A DNA stretch of 64,000 nucleotides, taken from contig NZ_SWCI01000003.1 in assembly GCF_005116715.1 (NCBI RefSeq), positions 62,001-126,000 of the forward strand. Reading direction: 5' to 3'. The position numbers and the translations under genes are program-made. The stretch comes from Ferrimonas sediminicola. GTDB lineage: Bacteria > Pseudomonadota > Gammaproteobacteria > Enterobacterales > Shewanellaceae. The notes beneath the pieces were generated by a model. The model had not been told where the DNA came from. It was given only the letters and a program-made list of their open reading frames with translations, and did no database searches. Each line of letters begins with the position of its first letter. Positions within the stretch are counted from its first letter, which is position 1. Positions 23,491-32,815 of the stretch are shown in pieces.

Positions 23491-25068
23491 ATGAAGAGCG
23501 AACGATGGGGTATTACCAGCCTGGTGCTGGTCGGGGTATTGTCCATGACCTGGCTGGCGTTCCGCCTCTACCAGGCGGAGCAGTTTACCCTGGAGCGGGA
23601 GTTCGACCACTATGCCAGCAATCAAGCCCGGCAGATCAAGTGGCGCATCGACTCCTCCCTGTCGGTACTGAACTACCTCTCCACCCTCTACCAGGGCAGC
23701 TCAAGCGTGACCGCCGAGGAGTTCGAGCTGGTGGCCGACGGTATCCTGGCACGTCAGCGGGAGCTGAAGGCGTTGGAGTGGGTCCCCAGGGTCGAAGAGG
23801 GGGAGCGAGAGCGGTATGAACGGGCGATGCGCGACCGCTTCGCCGACTACTCGTTCACCGAGATGGATGGGGGGAAGCGGGTGGTGGCCAAGCGCCGCGC
23901 CGAGTATTTCCCCGTCTACTACCTGCGTCCCTTCAGCGGCAACGAGGCGCGTCTCGGAATGGATCTCAGCCAGGATACGGAGCTTTTGGAGGTGCTCCGG
24001 AGGGCGATGGAGGGGGGGGAGTTGCTGCTCTCTCCCATGAGCCTGGATGCCTCCTTTGGCAAGGTGGTGGTGGCGGTGATGCCCATCTATCATAGTCAGC
24101 CCTTGACCGACGCCAGTCGCAAAAAGCTGCTTAAGGGGTACCTGCTGGGAGTGTTCCAATTGGAGGGGCTGCTGCACGATCTGGTACTGGACGGGCATCG
24201 GGCTAACATCGAGTTTCAGATCTGGGACACCACCGGAGACCATCGTCGTCAGCTGCTGGGGGGACCGGTTCACCCCAGGGACATCGGCGACCGCACCAAG
24301 GAGTTTGTGTTTGACAATCTCGCCGGCCGCCGCTGGCAGTTGGTGACCATGGCCAACGGCAACTTTTTCGCCGCCAAGCGCAGCCTGGCTCCCTATGTGG
24401 TGGGGCTGGGGGGCTCCGTGGCGGTGCTGGCGGTGGGCGGACTGCTGTGGCAGATGCGTCGGCGCAACCATGAGGTGGAGGCGATGGTTCGGGCCCGCAC
24501 CGAGGAGCTGAACCGGGTGAATCAACAGTTGACCCGGCAGAGCCTGACCGATGGGCTGACCCAGGTGGCCAACCGCCGCCAGTTCGATACCTGGCTCAGC
24601 CAGGAGTGGGAGAGTGCCCGCCGTACCGGCAAGCCCATCACCCTGTTCGTTATCGATGTGGACCTGTTTAAAAACTACAACGACCGCTATGGCCATCTGG
24701 CCGGCGACCGGGTACTGAAGAAGATCGCCCGGGTGCTCTCCAGCCAGCTGAATCGTCCCCGGGATCTGTTGGCACGCTATGGGGGGGAGGAGTTTGCCGC
24801 GGTGCTGCCGGAAACCGGCCGCAAGGCGGTGAAGTTCGCCGACAGCTTACGGGCGATGGTGGAGGCCCTGGGCATCCCTCATGAGGGGTCGGACATCTGC
24901 GGTTATGTCACCATCAGTGTGGGAGTGGCCACCGTGGTGCCCGAGGTGGACCAGACCCCGGAGCAGTTCTTCGAGCTGGCGGACCAGGCCCTGTACAAGG
25001 CCAAGAGTCAGGGGCGCAATCAGGTGGCCTACCACAACCAGGAGCGGGGTGATCTGAGCCTGGGCTAG
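23491..25068 (+). CDS. Membrane diguanylate cyclase with CHASE-like periplasmic sensor
   Basis: Predicted to make cyclic di-GMP in response to a periplasmic signal. The ATG at 23491 is 6 nt after GGAG and gives 525 residues; two GTG codons just upstream are alternatives. Layout: membrane helix about residues 8-24, periplasmic CHASE-type domain about 40-290 (ALEWVPRV, FPVYYLRPF and KVVVAVMPIY blocks are typical), second helix about 300-322, short coiled linker, GGDEF domain with RYGGEEF at 429-435. The inhibitory I-site RxxD is present as RPRD five residues before GGEEF, so product inhibition is likely. It is divergent from proS and convergent with the acetyltransferase. Confidence 0.9.
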   Translation: MKSERWGITSLVLVGVLSMTWLAFRLYQAEQFTLEREFDHYASNQARQIKWRIDSSLSVLNYLSTLYQGSSSVTAEEFELVADGILARQRELKALEWVPRVEEGERERYERAMRDRFADYSFTEMDGGKRVVAKRRAEYFPVYYLRPFSGNEARLGMDLSQDTELLEVLRRAMEGGELLLSPMSLDASFGKVVVAVMPIYHSQPLTDASRKKLLKGYLLGVFQLEGLLHDLVLDGHRANIEFQIWDTTGDHRRQLLGGPVHPRDIGDRTKEFVFDNLAGRRWQLVTMANGNFFAAKRSLAPYVVGLGGSVAVLAVGGLLWQMRRRNHEVEAMVRARTEELNRVNQQLTRQSLTDGLTQVANRRQFDTWLSQEWESARRTGKPITLFVIDVDLFKNYNDRYGHLAGDRVLKKIARVLSSQLNRPRDLLARYGGEEFAAVLPETGRKAVKFADSLRAMVEALGIPHEGSDICGYVTISVGVATVVPEVDQTPEQFFELADQALYKAKSQGRNQVAYHNQERGDLSLG

Positions 25069-25083
25069 GACCCGTCCTGTCAG

Positions 25084-25692
25084 CTAGGGATCGCGGCGGT
25101 CACCGATGATGCGGGCGGGATTGCCGGCGACCTTGGCGTAGGGGGGGACATCCCGGGTGACCACCGCCCCCATGCCCACCACCGCGTGATCACCGATGGT
25201 GACCCCGTCGACGATGCAGGCCCTGGCTCCGATCCACACGTCCCGGCCGATCACCACCCCTTGGGAACGGACCCCCTGCTGATAGAGGGGGCGGTCCAGT
25301 TCCATGCCGTGGTTAAAGGCATAGATGCTGACGTTGTTGGCCAGCCGGCTTTGATCTCCGATGACGATCCCGGCCCGGCCACCGTCGAGGCTACAACCGT
25401 GGTTGATGCTGACCTCGTCCCCCAGGGTGACCGGGCCGTGGATGAAGCTGCCAGTTGCCAGCATACAGCTCTGGCCGATGCGGACCTCGCGGCCGGGTTC
25501 GGCGAAGATGGCGCACTCCTCGGCCATGAAACAGTGGTCACCGAACTGGACACATTCGACAGAGCAGAGCTCCCGCTGCAGTGCCTGTTGCCAGGGGGCG
25601 GCCCATTCCAGATGCTTGGGCTTCAGGCGGTAGTAGAGCCAGGGCATCCAGTTTAGGCGCCGTTTGTGCTGCTCCCGGTAGCGCTCGGTCAT
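25084..25692 (-). CDS. Hexapeptide-repeat acyltransferase (maltose/galactoside O-acetyltransferase type)
   Basis: The 202-residue product carries a left-handed beta-helix of hexapeptide repeats in its C-terminal two thirds ([49 protein letters not shown]), ending in [10 protein letters not shown], the acetyl-CoA-binding signature of this family. The likely catalytic His lies in AFNHGME. The acceptor is unknown. It overlaps the end of trmO by 4 nt (ATGA), so it is the last gene of the rcsF-trmO operon. A sugar or surface polysaccharide acceptor is possible but not shown. Confidence 0.8.
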   Translation of the reverse strand: MTERYREQHKRRLNWMPWLYYRLKPKHLEWAAPWQQALQRELCSVECVQFGDHCFMAEECAIFAEPGREVRIGQSCMLATGSFIHGPVTLGDEVSINHGCSLDGGRAGIVIGDQSRLANNVSIYAFNHGMELDRPLYQQGVRSQGVVIGRDVWIGARACIVDGVTIGDHAVVGMGAVVTRDVPPYAKVAGNPARIIGDRRDP

Positions 25693-26396
25693 GTCGTCTC
25701 CAGCGACACCACGTCCACCACCAGGTTACGCCCCTCCTTCACCTGCCAGCGCAGGTCGAACTGGTGCAACTGAACACCGTAGACCCGCTCCCCCTCCTCC
25801 TTCTTGTAGCCGGGTCTGGGGTCCTGGGCCAGCACCTGTGTAGCCAGTGCACGGAAGCCGGGGCAGAGCCGTTCGGCGTAAGCCATGGCGTCCTGGGCCT
25901 CGGGGCTGATCGCCATCGCCATGGGCGGTGGAGGCTCCTGGGCGAAGCCTCCGGCGGCGTCGGGCAGGGCATCGGAGTAGGGGATATAGGGCTTGATGTC
26001 GTAGACCGGGGTGCCGTCGAGCAGGTCGATCCCTTCGACCTCGATATAGTGCTGGCCCTTATCACAGCCAACCCCCCTGAGCTTGACCGCGGACAAACCC
26101 AGGCCGTTGGGCCTGAAGGTCGCCCGGGTGGCAAACACCCCCATGCGGGTGTTGCCACCCAGCCTGGGTGGGCGCACCGTGGGTTTCCATCCCTGGGCCA
26201 GATTCTCATGGAAGGCGAATATCAGCCACAGGGTATCGAACTGCTCCAGTCCCCGGTAAAGATCCGGATTGTTGTACTCGCCCTGAAGTTCAAGCCGGCC
26301 GATGGCCGCCGGCACCAGCCTGGGCTGGCGGGGGATGGCAAACTTCTGCTTATAGGGGGAGCGGCACAGGGCGACGGGTTCTATCTCAATCTTCAT
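25689..26396 (-). CDS. trmO: tRNA (adenine-N6)-methyltransferase TrmO
   Basis: TrmO methylates t6A37 of tRNA-Thr to m6t6A using SAM; it is formerly YaeB/TsaA. The ATG at 26396 gives 235 residues, the E. coli length; the long upstream extension of the frame is the shadow of rcsF and was rejected. The N-terminal beta-barrel shows [21 protein letters not shown] and [17 protein letters not shown] with FRPNGLGLS, all hallmarks of the UPF0066 fold; the C-terminal YVPYSDA-like motif is [14 protein letters not shown]. It overlaps rcsF upstream by 11 nt. Confidence 0.95.
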   Translation of the reverse strand: MKIEIEPVALCRSPYKQKFAIPRQPRLVPAAIGRLELQGEYNNPDLYRGLEQFDTLWLIFAFHENLAQGWKPTVRPPRLGGNTRMGVFATRATFRPNGLGLSAVKLRGVGCDKGQHYIEVEGIDLLDGTPVYDIKPYIPYSDALPDAAGGFAQEPPPPMAMAISPEAQDAMAYAERLCPGFRALATQVLAQDPRPGYKKEEGERVYGVQLHQFDLRWQVKEGRNLVVDVVSLETT

Positions 26397-26751
26397 GGTG
26401 CACCAGGGCCTGGCCATAACAGGTGATGGCGGTAAGACATTGACTGCTGCCTGGCAATGAAACGCAGCGATTGATCCATAAGGCGTTCCCACCCAGCTCG
26501 GCGGTGTTATAACGCAACTGGGTGCGGGCGTCGGCCTCGGTGGCAATGGGATCGGTGCTGCGCTGTTGGCAACTGGTGGCCTCCAGCCATCCCAGTCCTC
26601 TCCCCGGTGGCGGTGCCTCTCCCTGGTAGAGGGTAACGCTGCCAGCTTTGAAGTAATTCTGGGCAGCCTGGGAATCCAGGTTGCTGTTGAATTCGAAATG
26701 GGCACCGCAGCCGCTTAGCAGCAACAGGGTGATTGGAGTGGCTAATCTCAT
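26386..26751 (-). CDS. rcsF: RcsF-type outer membrane lipoprotein, Rcs stress sensor
   Basis: RcsF signals outer-membrane and peptidoglycan damage to the Rcs phosphorelay. The 121-residue product has a lipobox LLSGC with the lipidated Cys at 15, and four further cysteines at 61, 96, 105 and 111 that correspond to the two disulfides of the RcsF fold. Matching blocks are SCQQ, LGGNALWINRC and QCLTAITCYGQAL. The Pro-rich linker is shorter than in E. coli. The neighbourhood (trmO, proS) is the same as in E. coli and supports the call. No rcsB, rcsC or rcsD is in the window. Confidence 0.88.
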   Translation of the reverse strand: MRLATPITLLLLSGCGAHFEFNSNLDSQAAQNYFKAGSVTLYQGEAPPPGRGLGWLEATSCQQRSTDPIATEADARTQLRYNTAELGGNALWINRCVSLPGSSQCLTAITCYGQALVHHED

Positions 26752-27523
26752 CGTTTTCTCTATACCGCCATTGTGGCCTTAGTGTAACACAGGGCGGCAT
26801 TGCTCGATTTGGTCGGAGTGGCCCGGCATCGGGATATCATCCATGGACTCTATAACCAGTGCAGAGTAAAGAACAGAGCGCCTGGTGCAATTTTAATCAA
26901 TTGTTGGCGTTGTCTTAGCTAAAGATATCGCCATACAGATTAAGGTGAGTGACAGCCTCTTCAAATACGGTAGGGAGCCTGAACAAAAATAGCCAAACAA
27001 TCAAGTATTCTCTCTGCGGCCACACCGACGTGGTTAACATTTGGTTACTTATAACTCATCTGTAGCTTAAGCTCAGGTCCAAATAGCCTTAATCGGAGCG
27101 AGGTGGAGCCGGGGGTTAAGTTCTCACTGAGCCGGGCGGTTTCAAAGGCATACGATCGCGAGCGCATTCTGATTTTGGTGCTCATTGCCTCGCACAATCA
27201 GCATAACCCCGGGGGGAGTGTGGTCTATATTTTGCCACAGGGGGTAATTAGGATTCACATATTCAGCCCATGTTCAGCCTTCCTTTACCCTGGCCGAGTG
27301 CTGTAAATTGAATTGTCATGCCTGGTTTAGAATTGCGCCAGGGAATCGATATTTATGGGCTGAATTGCCAATCCTGGATGTCAGTAAGGCACGGGCCGGG
27401 CGCCGGAGTACAGGGGCATCCTTAGAATTAACTCATAATAATTAGATGTTTATAAACTGGTTGCAGGGGAGGGAGCGTTGTCTGGGGGGGCGTGCTGCGC
27501 CTGGCCGCCTCTGGCCAGGGCAA
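26752..27523. other. Intergenic region without a convincing gene
   Basis: About 770 bp between rcsF and H-NS. It is more AT-rich than its surroundings in its first half and holds near-repeats of tggttaac/tggttac at about 27030-27047. A 67-codon plus-strand frame at 27103-27306 has no ribosome-binding site and no recognisable domain. The rcsF promoter must lie at its left end. No tRNA or known RNA fold was recognised. Confidence 0.5.
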
Positions 27524-27550
27524 CAAAAAACGGCCGCCATTGGCGACCGT
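27524..27550 (-). terminator. Terminator of the H-NS gene
   Basis: Read on the minus strand, a 9 bp stem (acggtcgcc with ggcggccgt, one G-U pair) is followed by six Ts. It lies 20 nt after the H-NS stop. Confidence 0.85.
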
Positions 27551-27569
27551 TCTAAACGGCAATCTCAGA

Positions 27570-27968
27570 TTACTGTTCGATCAGGAACTCTTCCAGGGAG
27601 TGGCCTTGATCCAGCTTCTCCTTGATCGCTTTAGGAGTACGACCTTGACCGGTCCAGGTAATCATCTCGCCATCTACTTCAATTTGATATTTAGGCGGGC
27701 GAGGGGCTCGTTTGCGGCGAGGAGTGGCTCCTTCCAGCGCATTCAGCTCATCGACACTAATACCGTCTTCTTCCAGCTGCTTGCGAATAGCTTCTATTTT
27801 AGCCAAACGCTCTGCTTGAGCGGCTTCCTCAGCTTCAGCTTCGGCTTCACGCTCTTCAGCAATCTTCTGCAGCTTGGCAATTACGTCTTTCAGTTCATCC
27901 AGCTCCAGCTCTTTAACTTGAGCCTTCAAGCGGCGACCGTGAGTCAAAATTTCCAGGAAATCAGCCAT
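27570..27968 (-). CDS. hns: H-NS family nucleoid-associated protein
   Basis: It binds and silences AT-rich DNA. The 132 residues fit H-NS/StpA. The N-terminal half is a charged coiled-coil dimerisation region with an Ala/Glu-rich stretch (about residues 38-60); a basic linker RRKRAPRPPKYQ follows; the C-terminal DNA-binding domain has the core motif TWTGQGRTPKAI near residues 108-119. It is monocistronic, with its own terminator and an AT-rich upstream region. The AT-richer island at 59-61 kb is the kind of DNA it would be expected to silence. Confidence 0.93.
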   Translation of the reverse strand: MADFLEILTHGRRLKAQVKELELDELKDVIAKLQKIAEEREAEAEAEEAAQAERLAKIEAIRKQLEEDGISVDELNALEGATPRRKRAPRPPKYQIEVDGEMITWTGQGRTPKAIKEKLDQGHSLEEFLIEQ

Positions 27969-28194
27969 CGTTGAATCAACCTAATTTGAGTGTGCTAATA
28001 GATCAGTGTTTAGACTAGCATGCAAAATAATACTTGTCTGCAAAATATTCTGGTTCATCTGGGTATAAAATAGAATTTTGCATTCTTCAATGATGACTTT
28101 TTTACTTGGTTTAAGTTCATTGTCGATTTAAAAACTCTTTTCTCTCCATTGTTGGGGGCGGTGCCTGTCCGCTGTCGGGGCGATCAGCCTTCAT

Positions 28195-28212
28195 GTTGAC
28201 GTTTACGTCAAC
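28195..28212 (+). promoter_or_regulatory. Candidate LiuR operator before etfBA
   Basis: A perfect 8+8 bp inverted repeat GTTGACGT-TT-ACGTCAAC lies 63 bp before etfB. It matches the pattern at 43024-43039 beside liuR (TTnACGTnnAnGTnAA). TTGACG could itself be a -35 element, with TAGAGT 17 nt downstream as a weak -10. LiuR control of etfBA is reported for related bacteria; for this site it is inference. Confidence 0.65.
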
Positions 28213-28274
28213 AGTAATTAGAGTGGAGGCAGTGTGAGGCAAAGTCGATTCCGGCGCGAGACAAAGGACGTACT

Positions 28275-29024
28275 ATGAAGATTCTGGTTCCCATTAAGCG
28301 GGTGGTCGACCCCTACGTTAAAGTAAGGGTGAAGGCCGACGAGACGGATGTCGAGTTGGCGAATCTGAAGATGGCGATCAACCCCTTCTGCGAAATCGCA
28401 GTGGAGGAAGCGGTGAGGCTGAAGGAGAAGGGCCACGCCGAAGAGATTATTGTTGTTTCCATTGGACCCAAGGCGGCCCAGGAGCAGCTAAGGACCGCCA
28501 TGGCCCTCGGGGCCGACCGGGGGATTCTGGTGGAGCATGATGAGGCGTTGGAGCCTCTCTCCATTGCCAAGGTGCTGAAGGCGGTCATCGACAAGGAGCA
28601 GCCCTCCCTGGTGCTGTTCGGCAAGCAGTCCATCGATGGCGACAATAACCAGACTGCCCAGATGACCGCCGCCCTGGCGGGAATGGGGCAGGCCACCTTC
28701 GCTTCCTGCGTGGAGCTAGAGGGAGACCAGGTTAAGGTGGCCCGTGAGATCGACGGTGGCATTCAGACCCTGAGCATCAAGCTGCCGGCGGTGGTCTCCG
28801 CAGACCTGCGCCTGAATGAACCCAGGTACGCCTCCCTGCCCAATATCATGAAGGCCAAGCGTAAGCCGCTGGAGACGGTGACGGTTGCCGACTTCGAGCT
28901 GCAGCTCAAGCCTCATCAGAAGGTTATTAAGGTCGCGGCGCCAGCCGAGCGTAGCGGCGGCATCATGGTGGGCTCAGTGGAAGAGCTGGTGGACAAGCTG
29001 AAGAATGAAGCGAAGGTGGTGTAA
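28275..29024 (+). CDS. etfB: Electron transfer flavoprotein beta subunit
   Basis: ETF beta binds AMP and, with EtfA, carries electrons from acyl-CoA dehydrogenases such as LiuA to ETF:quinone oxidoreductase. The 249 residues are typical. Recognisable are [13 protein letters not shown], the [12 protein letters not shown] helix, [29 protein letters not shown] (ETF signature region, near residues 117-139) and [25 protein letters not shown]. It overlaps etfA by one base (TAATG). Confidence 0.97.
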   Translation: MKILVPIKRVVDPYVKVRVKADETDVELANLKMAINPFCEIAVEEAVRLKEKGHAEEIIVVSIGPKAAQEQLRTAMALGADRGILVEHDEALEPLSIAKVLKAVIDKEQPSLVLFGKQSIDGDNNQTAQMTAALAGMGQATFASCVELEGDQVKVAREIDGGIQTLSIKLPAVVSADLRLNEPRYASLPNIMKAKRKPLETVTVADFELQLKPHQKVIKVAAPAERSGGIMVGSVEELVDKLKNEAKVV

Positions 29025-29950
29025 TGGCGATCCTTATTATTGCAGAAGTAGATAAGCAGGGACTGGGGCCGGAGTGCGCCAAGGTTGTCGGTGCAGCCTC
29101 CGCCCTGGGACAGGAGCTTCACCTGCTGGTGGCGGGCCAGGGGGTTGGCTCGGCGGCGGAGCAGGGAGCCAAGCTGGCGGGGGTCACTAAGGTACTGGTG
29201 GCCGACAGTGATTGCTACGAGCATCAACTGGCCGAACCCCTGGCCGATCTGGTGGTGGAGATCGCCGATGAGTACAGCCACATCCTGGCGGCCGCCAGTG
29301 CCAAGGGTAAGGATCTGCTGCCCAGGGTCGCGGCGTTGCTGGACGTGGCTCAGCACTCCGACGTGATTGCCATTGTGTCTGCCGACACCTTCGTGCGTCC
29401 CATCTACGCCGGCAACGCCCTGGCAACGGTGCAGAGCCTGGATGACAAGAAGCTGCTGACCATCCGTACCAGTGCCTTCGATGCCGTGGCCGATCAGGCG
29501 CCGGCCGAGATCCACGTCCTTGGCAATACCCAGGCCAATGATTTGAGCCGGTTCATCGGTGAAGAGCTGGTGGTGTCCGAGCGTCCCGAACTGGGTGCGG
29601 CGCGGGTGGTGATCTCCGGTGGCCGGGGGCTGGGCAGTGGTGAGAACTTCGCGCTGATCGAGAAGCTGGCCGACAAGCTGGGAGCTGCCATCGGGGCCTC
29701 CAGGGCGGCGGTGGATGCCGGGTTCGTGGCCAACGACCTGCAGGTAGGCCAGACGGGCAAGATTGTTGCTCCGGAGCTCTACATTGCCGTGGGCATCTCC
29801 GGTGCCATTCAGCATCTGGCAGGGATGAAGGAGTCCAAGGTGATCGTGGCGATCAACAAGGATCCGGACGCGCCCATCTTCCAGATTGCCGATTATGGCC
29901 TGGAAGCGGACCTGTTTGAGGCTATCCCTAAGCTCACGGAACTGTTATAA
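29024..29950 (+). CDS. etfA: Electron transfer flavoprotein alpha subunit
   Basis: EtfA holds FAD and forms the heterodimer with EtfB. The 308 residues match the family. The N-terminal domain (to about 185) has the adenine-nucleotide-like alpha/beta fold; the C-terminal FAD domain shows [10 protein letters not shown], the [12 protein letters not shown] block and [29 protein letters not shown], the ETF-alpha signature. It starts on the etfB stop. No terminator was found after it; the next element is a CRP-like site two bases beyond the stop. Confidence 0.97.
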   Translation: MAILIIAEVDKQGLGPECAKVVGAASALGQELHLLVAGQGVGSAAEQGAKLAGVTKVLVADSDCYEHQLAEPLADLVVEIADEYSHILAAASAKGKDLLPRVAALLDVAQHSDVIAIVSADTFVRPIYAGNALATVQSLDDKKLLTIRTSAFDAVADQAPAEIHVLGNTQANDLSRFIGEELVVSERPELGAARVVISGGRGLGSGENFALIEKLADKLGAAIGASRAAVDAGFVANDLQVGQTGKIVAPELYIAVGISGAIQHLAGMKESKVIVAINKDPDAPIFQIADYGLEADLFEAIPKLTELL

Positions 29951-29951
29951 A

Positions 29952-29967
29952 TGTGACTTGGCTCACA
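29952..29967 (+). promoter_or_regulatory. CRP-like site before the lysine riboswitch transcript
   Basis: TGTGA-N6-TCACA is perfect on both arms. A TAGAAT hexamer at 30009-30014 would place a start near 30021 and the site centre near -61.5, the class I CRP activating position. The -35 is poor, as expected of an activated promoter. The binding protein is inferred. Confidence 0.65.
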
Positions 29968-30039
29968 TAATGGCGGCATCTGCCGGACAAGTGAGGGACA
30001 CTTGCGGTTAGAATGCCGCCTTCGCTTTATGCGAGTACC

Positions 30040-30235
30040 GATTTAGGTAGAGGCGCATCGCCTATCAGTACGCCGGTCGAGGTTGATACCCGAAGACACC
30101 GTCGGAAAGGAGTCGATGCCGAAGTGGTTCGGGCATCATCCCTGACCGCTGGGGCTGCTTTTAACAGGAGCAGCACTGCCATAGTAAATTCCGAGAGGAG
30201 CTCGGAGCAATTTTTACTATGGAGCGCTACTGAAA
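30040..30235 (+). promoter_or_regulatory. Lysine riboswitch (L box)
   Basis: The leader carries the L-box core: ggtagaggcgca near 30047, AGTA near 30068, GTCGGAAAGGAGTCG near 30101-30115, gccgaagtgg and gttcgggc, then ctggggctg and the closing ggagcgctact. GGTAG near 30047 can pair with CTACT near 30226 as P1. The 3' stem ccatagtaaa/tttactatgg is long and AU-rich. It precedes an NhaC-type carrier, so lysine would switch off uptake. No run of Ts follows, so control may be translational. Confidence 0.88.
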
Positions 30236-30326
30236 GGACGGCGGGTTTCTATTCTTTGCATATCCCTCCCTCGACGCACAGTCGTGTCAGTTGCCTCCAT
30301 CGCTAATCCAAAACGATAAGATAACG

Positions 30327-31907
30327 ATGGCCTTAATTAGTTACGCCGATTCGGCACTCTCTCTTCTGCCTCCCCTGGTTGCGATCGGGATGGCAATCAT
30401 CACCCGCAAGGTGTTGCTTTCTCTTGGGCTGGGCATTGTCCTAGGCACCCTGATGCTGGTGGACTTCGCCCCAGGTGCCGCCGTCACTGAGCTGTCTGCG
30501 CGAGCCCTGACCCTGGTGTGGGAGGAGGGTGCCCCCGCCGCCTGGAACCTGCATACCCTGGGCTTCCTGGTGCTGCTGGGGATCATGACCGCGTTGATCT
30601 CCGTTTCCGGGGCGACCCGGGCCTTTGCCGCCTGGGCCAGGCAGCGGATTCGCAGCGGCCGCGATGCCAAGCTGATGACCATGGTGCTGGGGGTGGTGAT
30701 CTTCATCGATGACTACTTCAACACCCTGGTAGTGGGCTCGGTGGCTCGTCCCGTGACAGACCATTACAAGGTGTCCCGGGAGAAGCTGGCCTACTGCATC
30801 GACTCCACCTCGGCGCCCATCTGCGTGATCTCGCCCATCTCCTCCTGGGGGGCCTACATCATCGCCCTGATCGGCGGATTGCTTTCCACCCATGGCATGA
30901 GCGACATCGGCTATCTGAGCGCCTTTATCCAGATGGTGCCGATGAACTTCTATGCCATCTTCGCCTTCCTGCTGCTGCTGGCGGTGGTCTGCTTCGGCCT
31001 GGACTTCGGTGCCCTGGCCCGTGCCGAACAGCGCGCCCGTGCCGGCCAGCTATGGGACGAATCCCGTGGTGTGCCTGCCGGCGAGGAGCTGGATCTGCCT
31101 GAGGCGGACAACGGTCGGGTGGCCGGCCTGGTGGCGCCCATCGCCTTCCTGATCGCCATCACCGTGGGCCTAATGCTCTACTCGGGCAACCAGGCACTGG
31201 CAGCCGACGGCAAGGCGTTCAGCGTCATCGGCGCCTTCGAGAACACCGACGTGGCCTGGTCCCTGTTCTACTCCGGCCTCGGAGGAGTGATCTTTACCCT
31301 GCTGTTCAGCCTAATGCAGGGGGTTCCGGTCTCCTACATGGCCAAGGCGGTGATCAGTGGCTCCAAGTCGATGCTGCCTGCCATCTACATCCTGCTGTTT
31401 GCCTGGACCATCGCAGGGATCATCAGCGACCTGAATACCGGCGAGTTCATGGCCTCCCTGGCCCAGGGCAGCCTGCCACCCTGGTCCCTGCCGGCGCTGC
31501 TGTTTGTGCTCAGCGGCTTCGCAGCCTTCGCCACCGGTACCAGTTGGGGCACCTTTGCCATCATGCTGCCCATCGCCGCCAACATGGCGGAAGCGGTGGA
31601 TCTGGCCCTGATGCTGCCCATGCTCTCCTCGGTCCTGGCCGGTGCGGTGTTCGGTGATCACTGCTCGCCCATCTCCGATACCACCATTCTCTCCTCCACC
31701 GGCGCGGGCTGTCATCATATCGATCACGTCACCACCCAGCTGCCCTACGCGCTGCTGACGGCGGTGATCTCCCTGGCCGGCTACCTGGTGCTGGGGATCA
31801 CCGGCTCCGTGGCCATGGGGTTTGCCGCTGCCACCCTGGGATTGGTGCTGGCGGTGGTGGTGCTCAGGCGCCTGTGTGCACCCGCGGCGGCGACCGCCCT
31901 GGAGTAA
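30327..31907 (+). CDS. NhaC-family transporter, predicted lysine carrier
   Basis: The 526-residue inner-membrane protein belongs to the Na+/H+ antiporter NhaC family (about 11 to 12 helices). Family blocks include [20 protein letters not shown] near residues 127-146, [28 protein letters not shown] and [21 protein letters not shown]. The ATG at 30327 has only a weak ribosome-binding site (ataaga); a TTG at 30291 is an alternative. The lysine riboswitch upstream identifies the likely substrate as lysine, as proposed for the NhaC-type LysW carriers of Shewanella and relatives. It is followed by a strong terminator. Confidence 0.85.
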   Translation: MALISYADSALSLLPPLVAIGMAIITRKVLLSLGLGIVLGTLMLVDFAPGAAVTELSARALTLVWEEGAPAAWNLHTLGFLVLLGIMTALISVSGATRAFAAWARQRIRSGRDAKLMTMVLGVVIFIDDYFNTLVVGSVARPVTDHYKVSREKLAYCIDSTSAPICVISPISSWGAYIIALIGGLLSTHGMSDIGYLSAFIQMVPMNFYAIFAFLLLLAVVCFGLDFGALARAEQRARAGQLWDESRGVPAGEELDLPEADNGRVAGLVAPIAFLIAITVGLMLYSGNQALAADGKAFSVIGAFENTDVAWSLFYSGLGGVIFTLLFSLMQGVPVSYMAKAVISGSKSMLPAIYILLFAWTIAGIISDLNTGEFMASLAQGSLPPWSLPALLFVLSGFAAFATGTSWGTFAIMLPIAANMAEAVDLALMLPMLSSVLAGAVFGDHCSPISDTTILSSTGAGCHHIDHVTTQLPYALLTAVISLAGYLVLGITGSVAMGFAAATLGLVLAVVVLRRLCAPAAATALE

Positions 31908-31916
31908 CGCCGCACA

Positions 31917-31939
31917 GCCCCGCCTGGCGGGGCTTTTTT
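31917..31939 (+). terminator. Terminator after the NhaC-type gene
   Basis: GC-rich stem gccccgcc/ggcggggc with a minimal loop, followed by six Ts, 10 nt after the stop codon. Confidence 0.9.
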
Positions 31940-32041
31940 CTGGCACCGGCGGCGAGCCTGCGCACAGTTTCCACCGGCGAACTCTGGTTCAGATCCGGCC
32001 TTTTCGATAGACTGGGCGGGAGTTTTTCAGGGGGAAGAATT

Positions 32042-32620
32042 TTGGCTCAACTCTACTTCTACTACTCGGCAATGAATGCCGGCAAATCCACTTCTCTGCT
32101 ACAGTCCGCCTACAACTACCGTGAGCGGGGCATGGAGGTGCTGGTGATGACGGCTGGCCTGGATGACCGTTACGGGCTAGGCAAGGTGACCTCCCGCATC
32201 GGCCTCTCTTCCGACGCCCTGATCTACCGTCGCGAGGATGACCTGCTGGCGATGGTAAAGGAGCGCAACGCGCAGCAGCCGGTCAACTGTCTGCTGGTGG
32301 ATGAGTGCCAGTTCCTCACCAAGGCGCAGGTTCGTCAGCTGACCTACCTGGTGGACAAGCTGGATATCCCGGTGCTCTGCTATGGCCTGCGGACCGACTT
32401 CCAGGGGGAGCTGTTTGAAGGCTCCCACTACCTGCTGGCCTGGGCCGATAAGTTGGTGGAGCTGAAGACCATCTGCCACTGTGGCCGCAAGGCTAATATG
32501 GTGGTGCGAATGGACGGTGAGGGCAACCCGGTGCGCAATGGTGATCAGGTGCATATTGGCGGCAACGACAGCTATGTCTCCATGTGCCGCACCCACTACC
32601 GGGAGTTGGCCTGGGATTGA
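32042..32620 (+). CDS. tdk: Thymidine kinase (type II)
   Basis: It phosphorylates thymidine with ATP in the salvage pathway. The TTG at 32042 is 6 nt after AGGGGGAAG and gives 192 residues (E. coli 205). The P-loop AMNAGKS is at residues 10-16, VDECQFL is the Walker B-like block, and the zinc lasso is formed by CHCGRKA with the later [30 protein letters not shown] is the TK signature region. A strong terminator follows, so the gene appears monocistronic. Confidence 0.96.
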   Translation: MAQLYFYYSAMNAGKSTSLLQSAYNYRERGMEVLVMTAGLDDRYGLGKVTSRIGLSSDALIYRREDDLLAMVKERNAQQPVNCLLVDECQFLTKAQVRQLTYLVDKLDIPVLCYGLRTDFQGELFEGSHYLLAWADKLVELKTICHCGRKANMVVRMDGEGNPVRNGDQVHIGGNDSYVSMCRTHYRELAWD

Positions 32621-32643
32621 GGGTGACCGTCCCAGTCAGGACT

Positions 32644-32670
32644 CAGCAGCTTCGGCTGCTGTTTTTTTTT
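32644..32670 (+). terminator. Terminator after tdk
   Basis: A 7 bp stem cagcagc/gctgctg closed by the stable TTCG tetraloop and followed by nine Ts. Confidence 0.95.
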
Positions 32671-32815
32671 AGGGGACGGCTGCGACTGGCAGCATGCCCG
32701 CAGAGTGCTGGAGTGAGTGTTCGGGTAAGGGCGAGAGGTTAGTGTAGGGTGTTCACCGGTGACTGCCGGCTTTTTTGTTTGGAGGGGAGGGCAGGAGTCC
32801 TTTCCTGCGGAGAGA

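Noticed and set aside
26397-26705. Long N-terminal extension of TrmO
   Set aside because: It is rcsF read in another frame; rcsF has a lipobox and conserved cysteines, and TrmO from 26396 has the E. coli length.
27103-27306. 67-codon plus-strand frame between rcsF and H-NS
   Set aside because: No ribosome-binding site, no domain, and composition gives no sign of coding.
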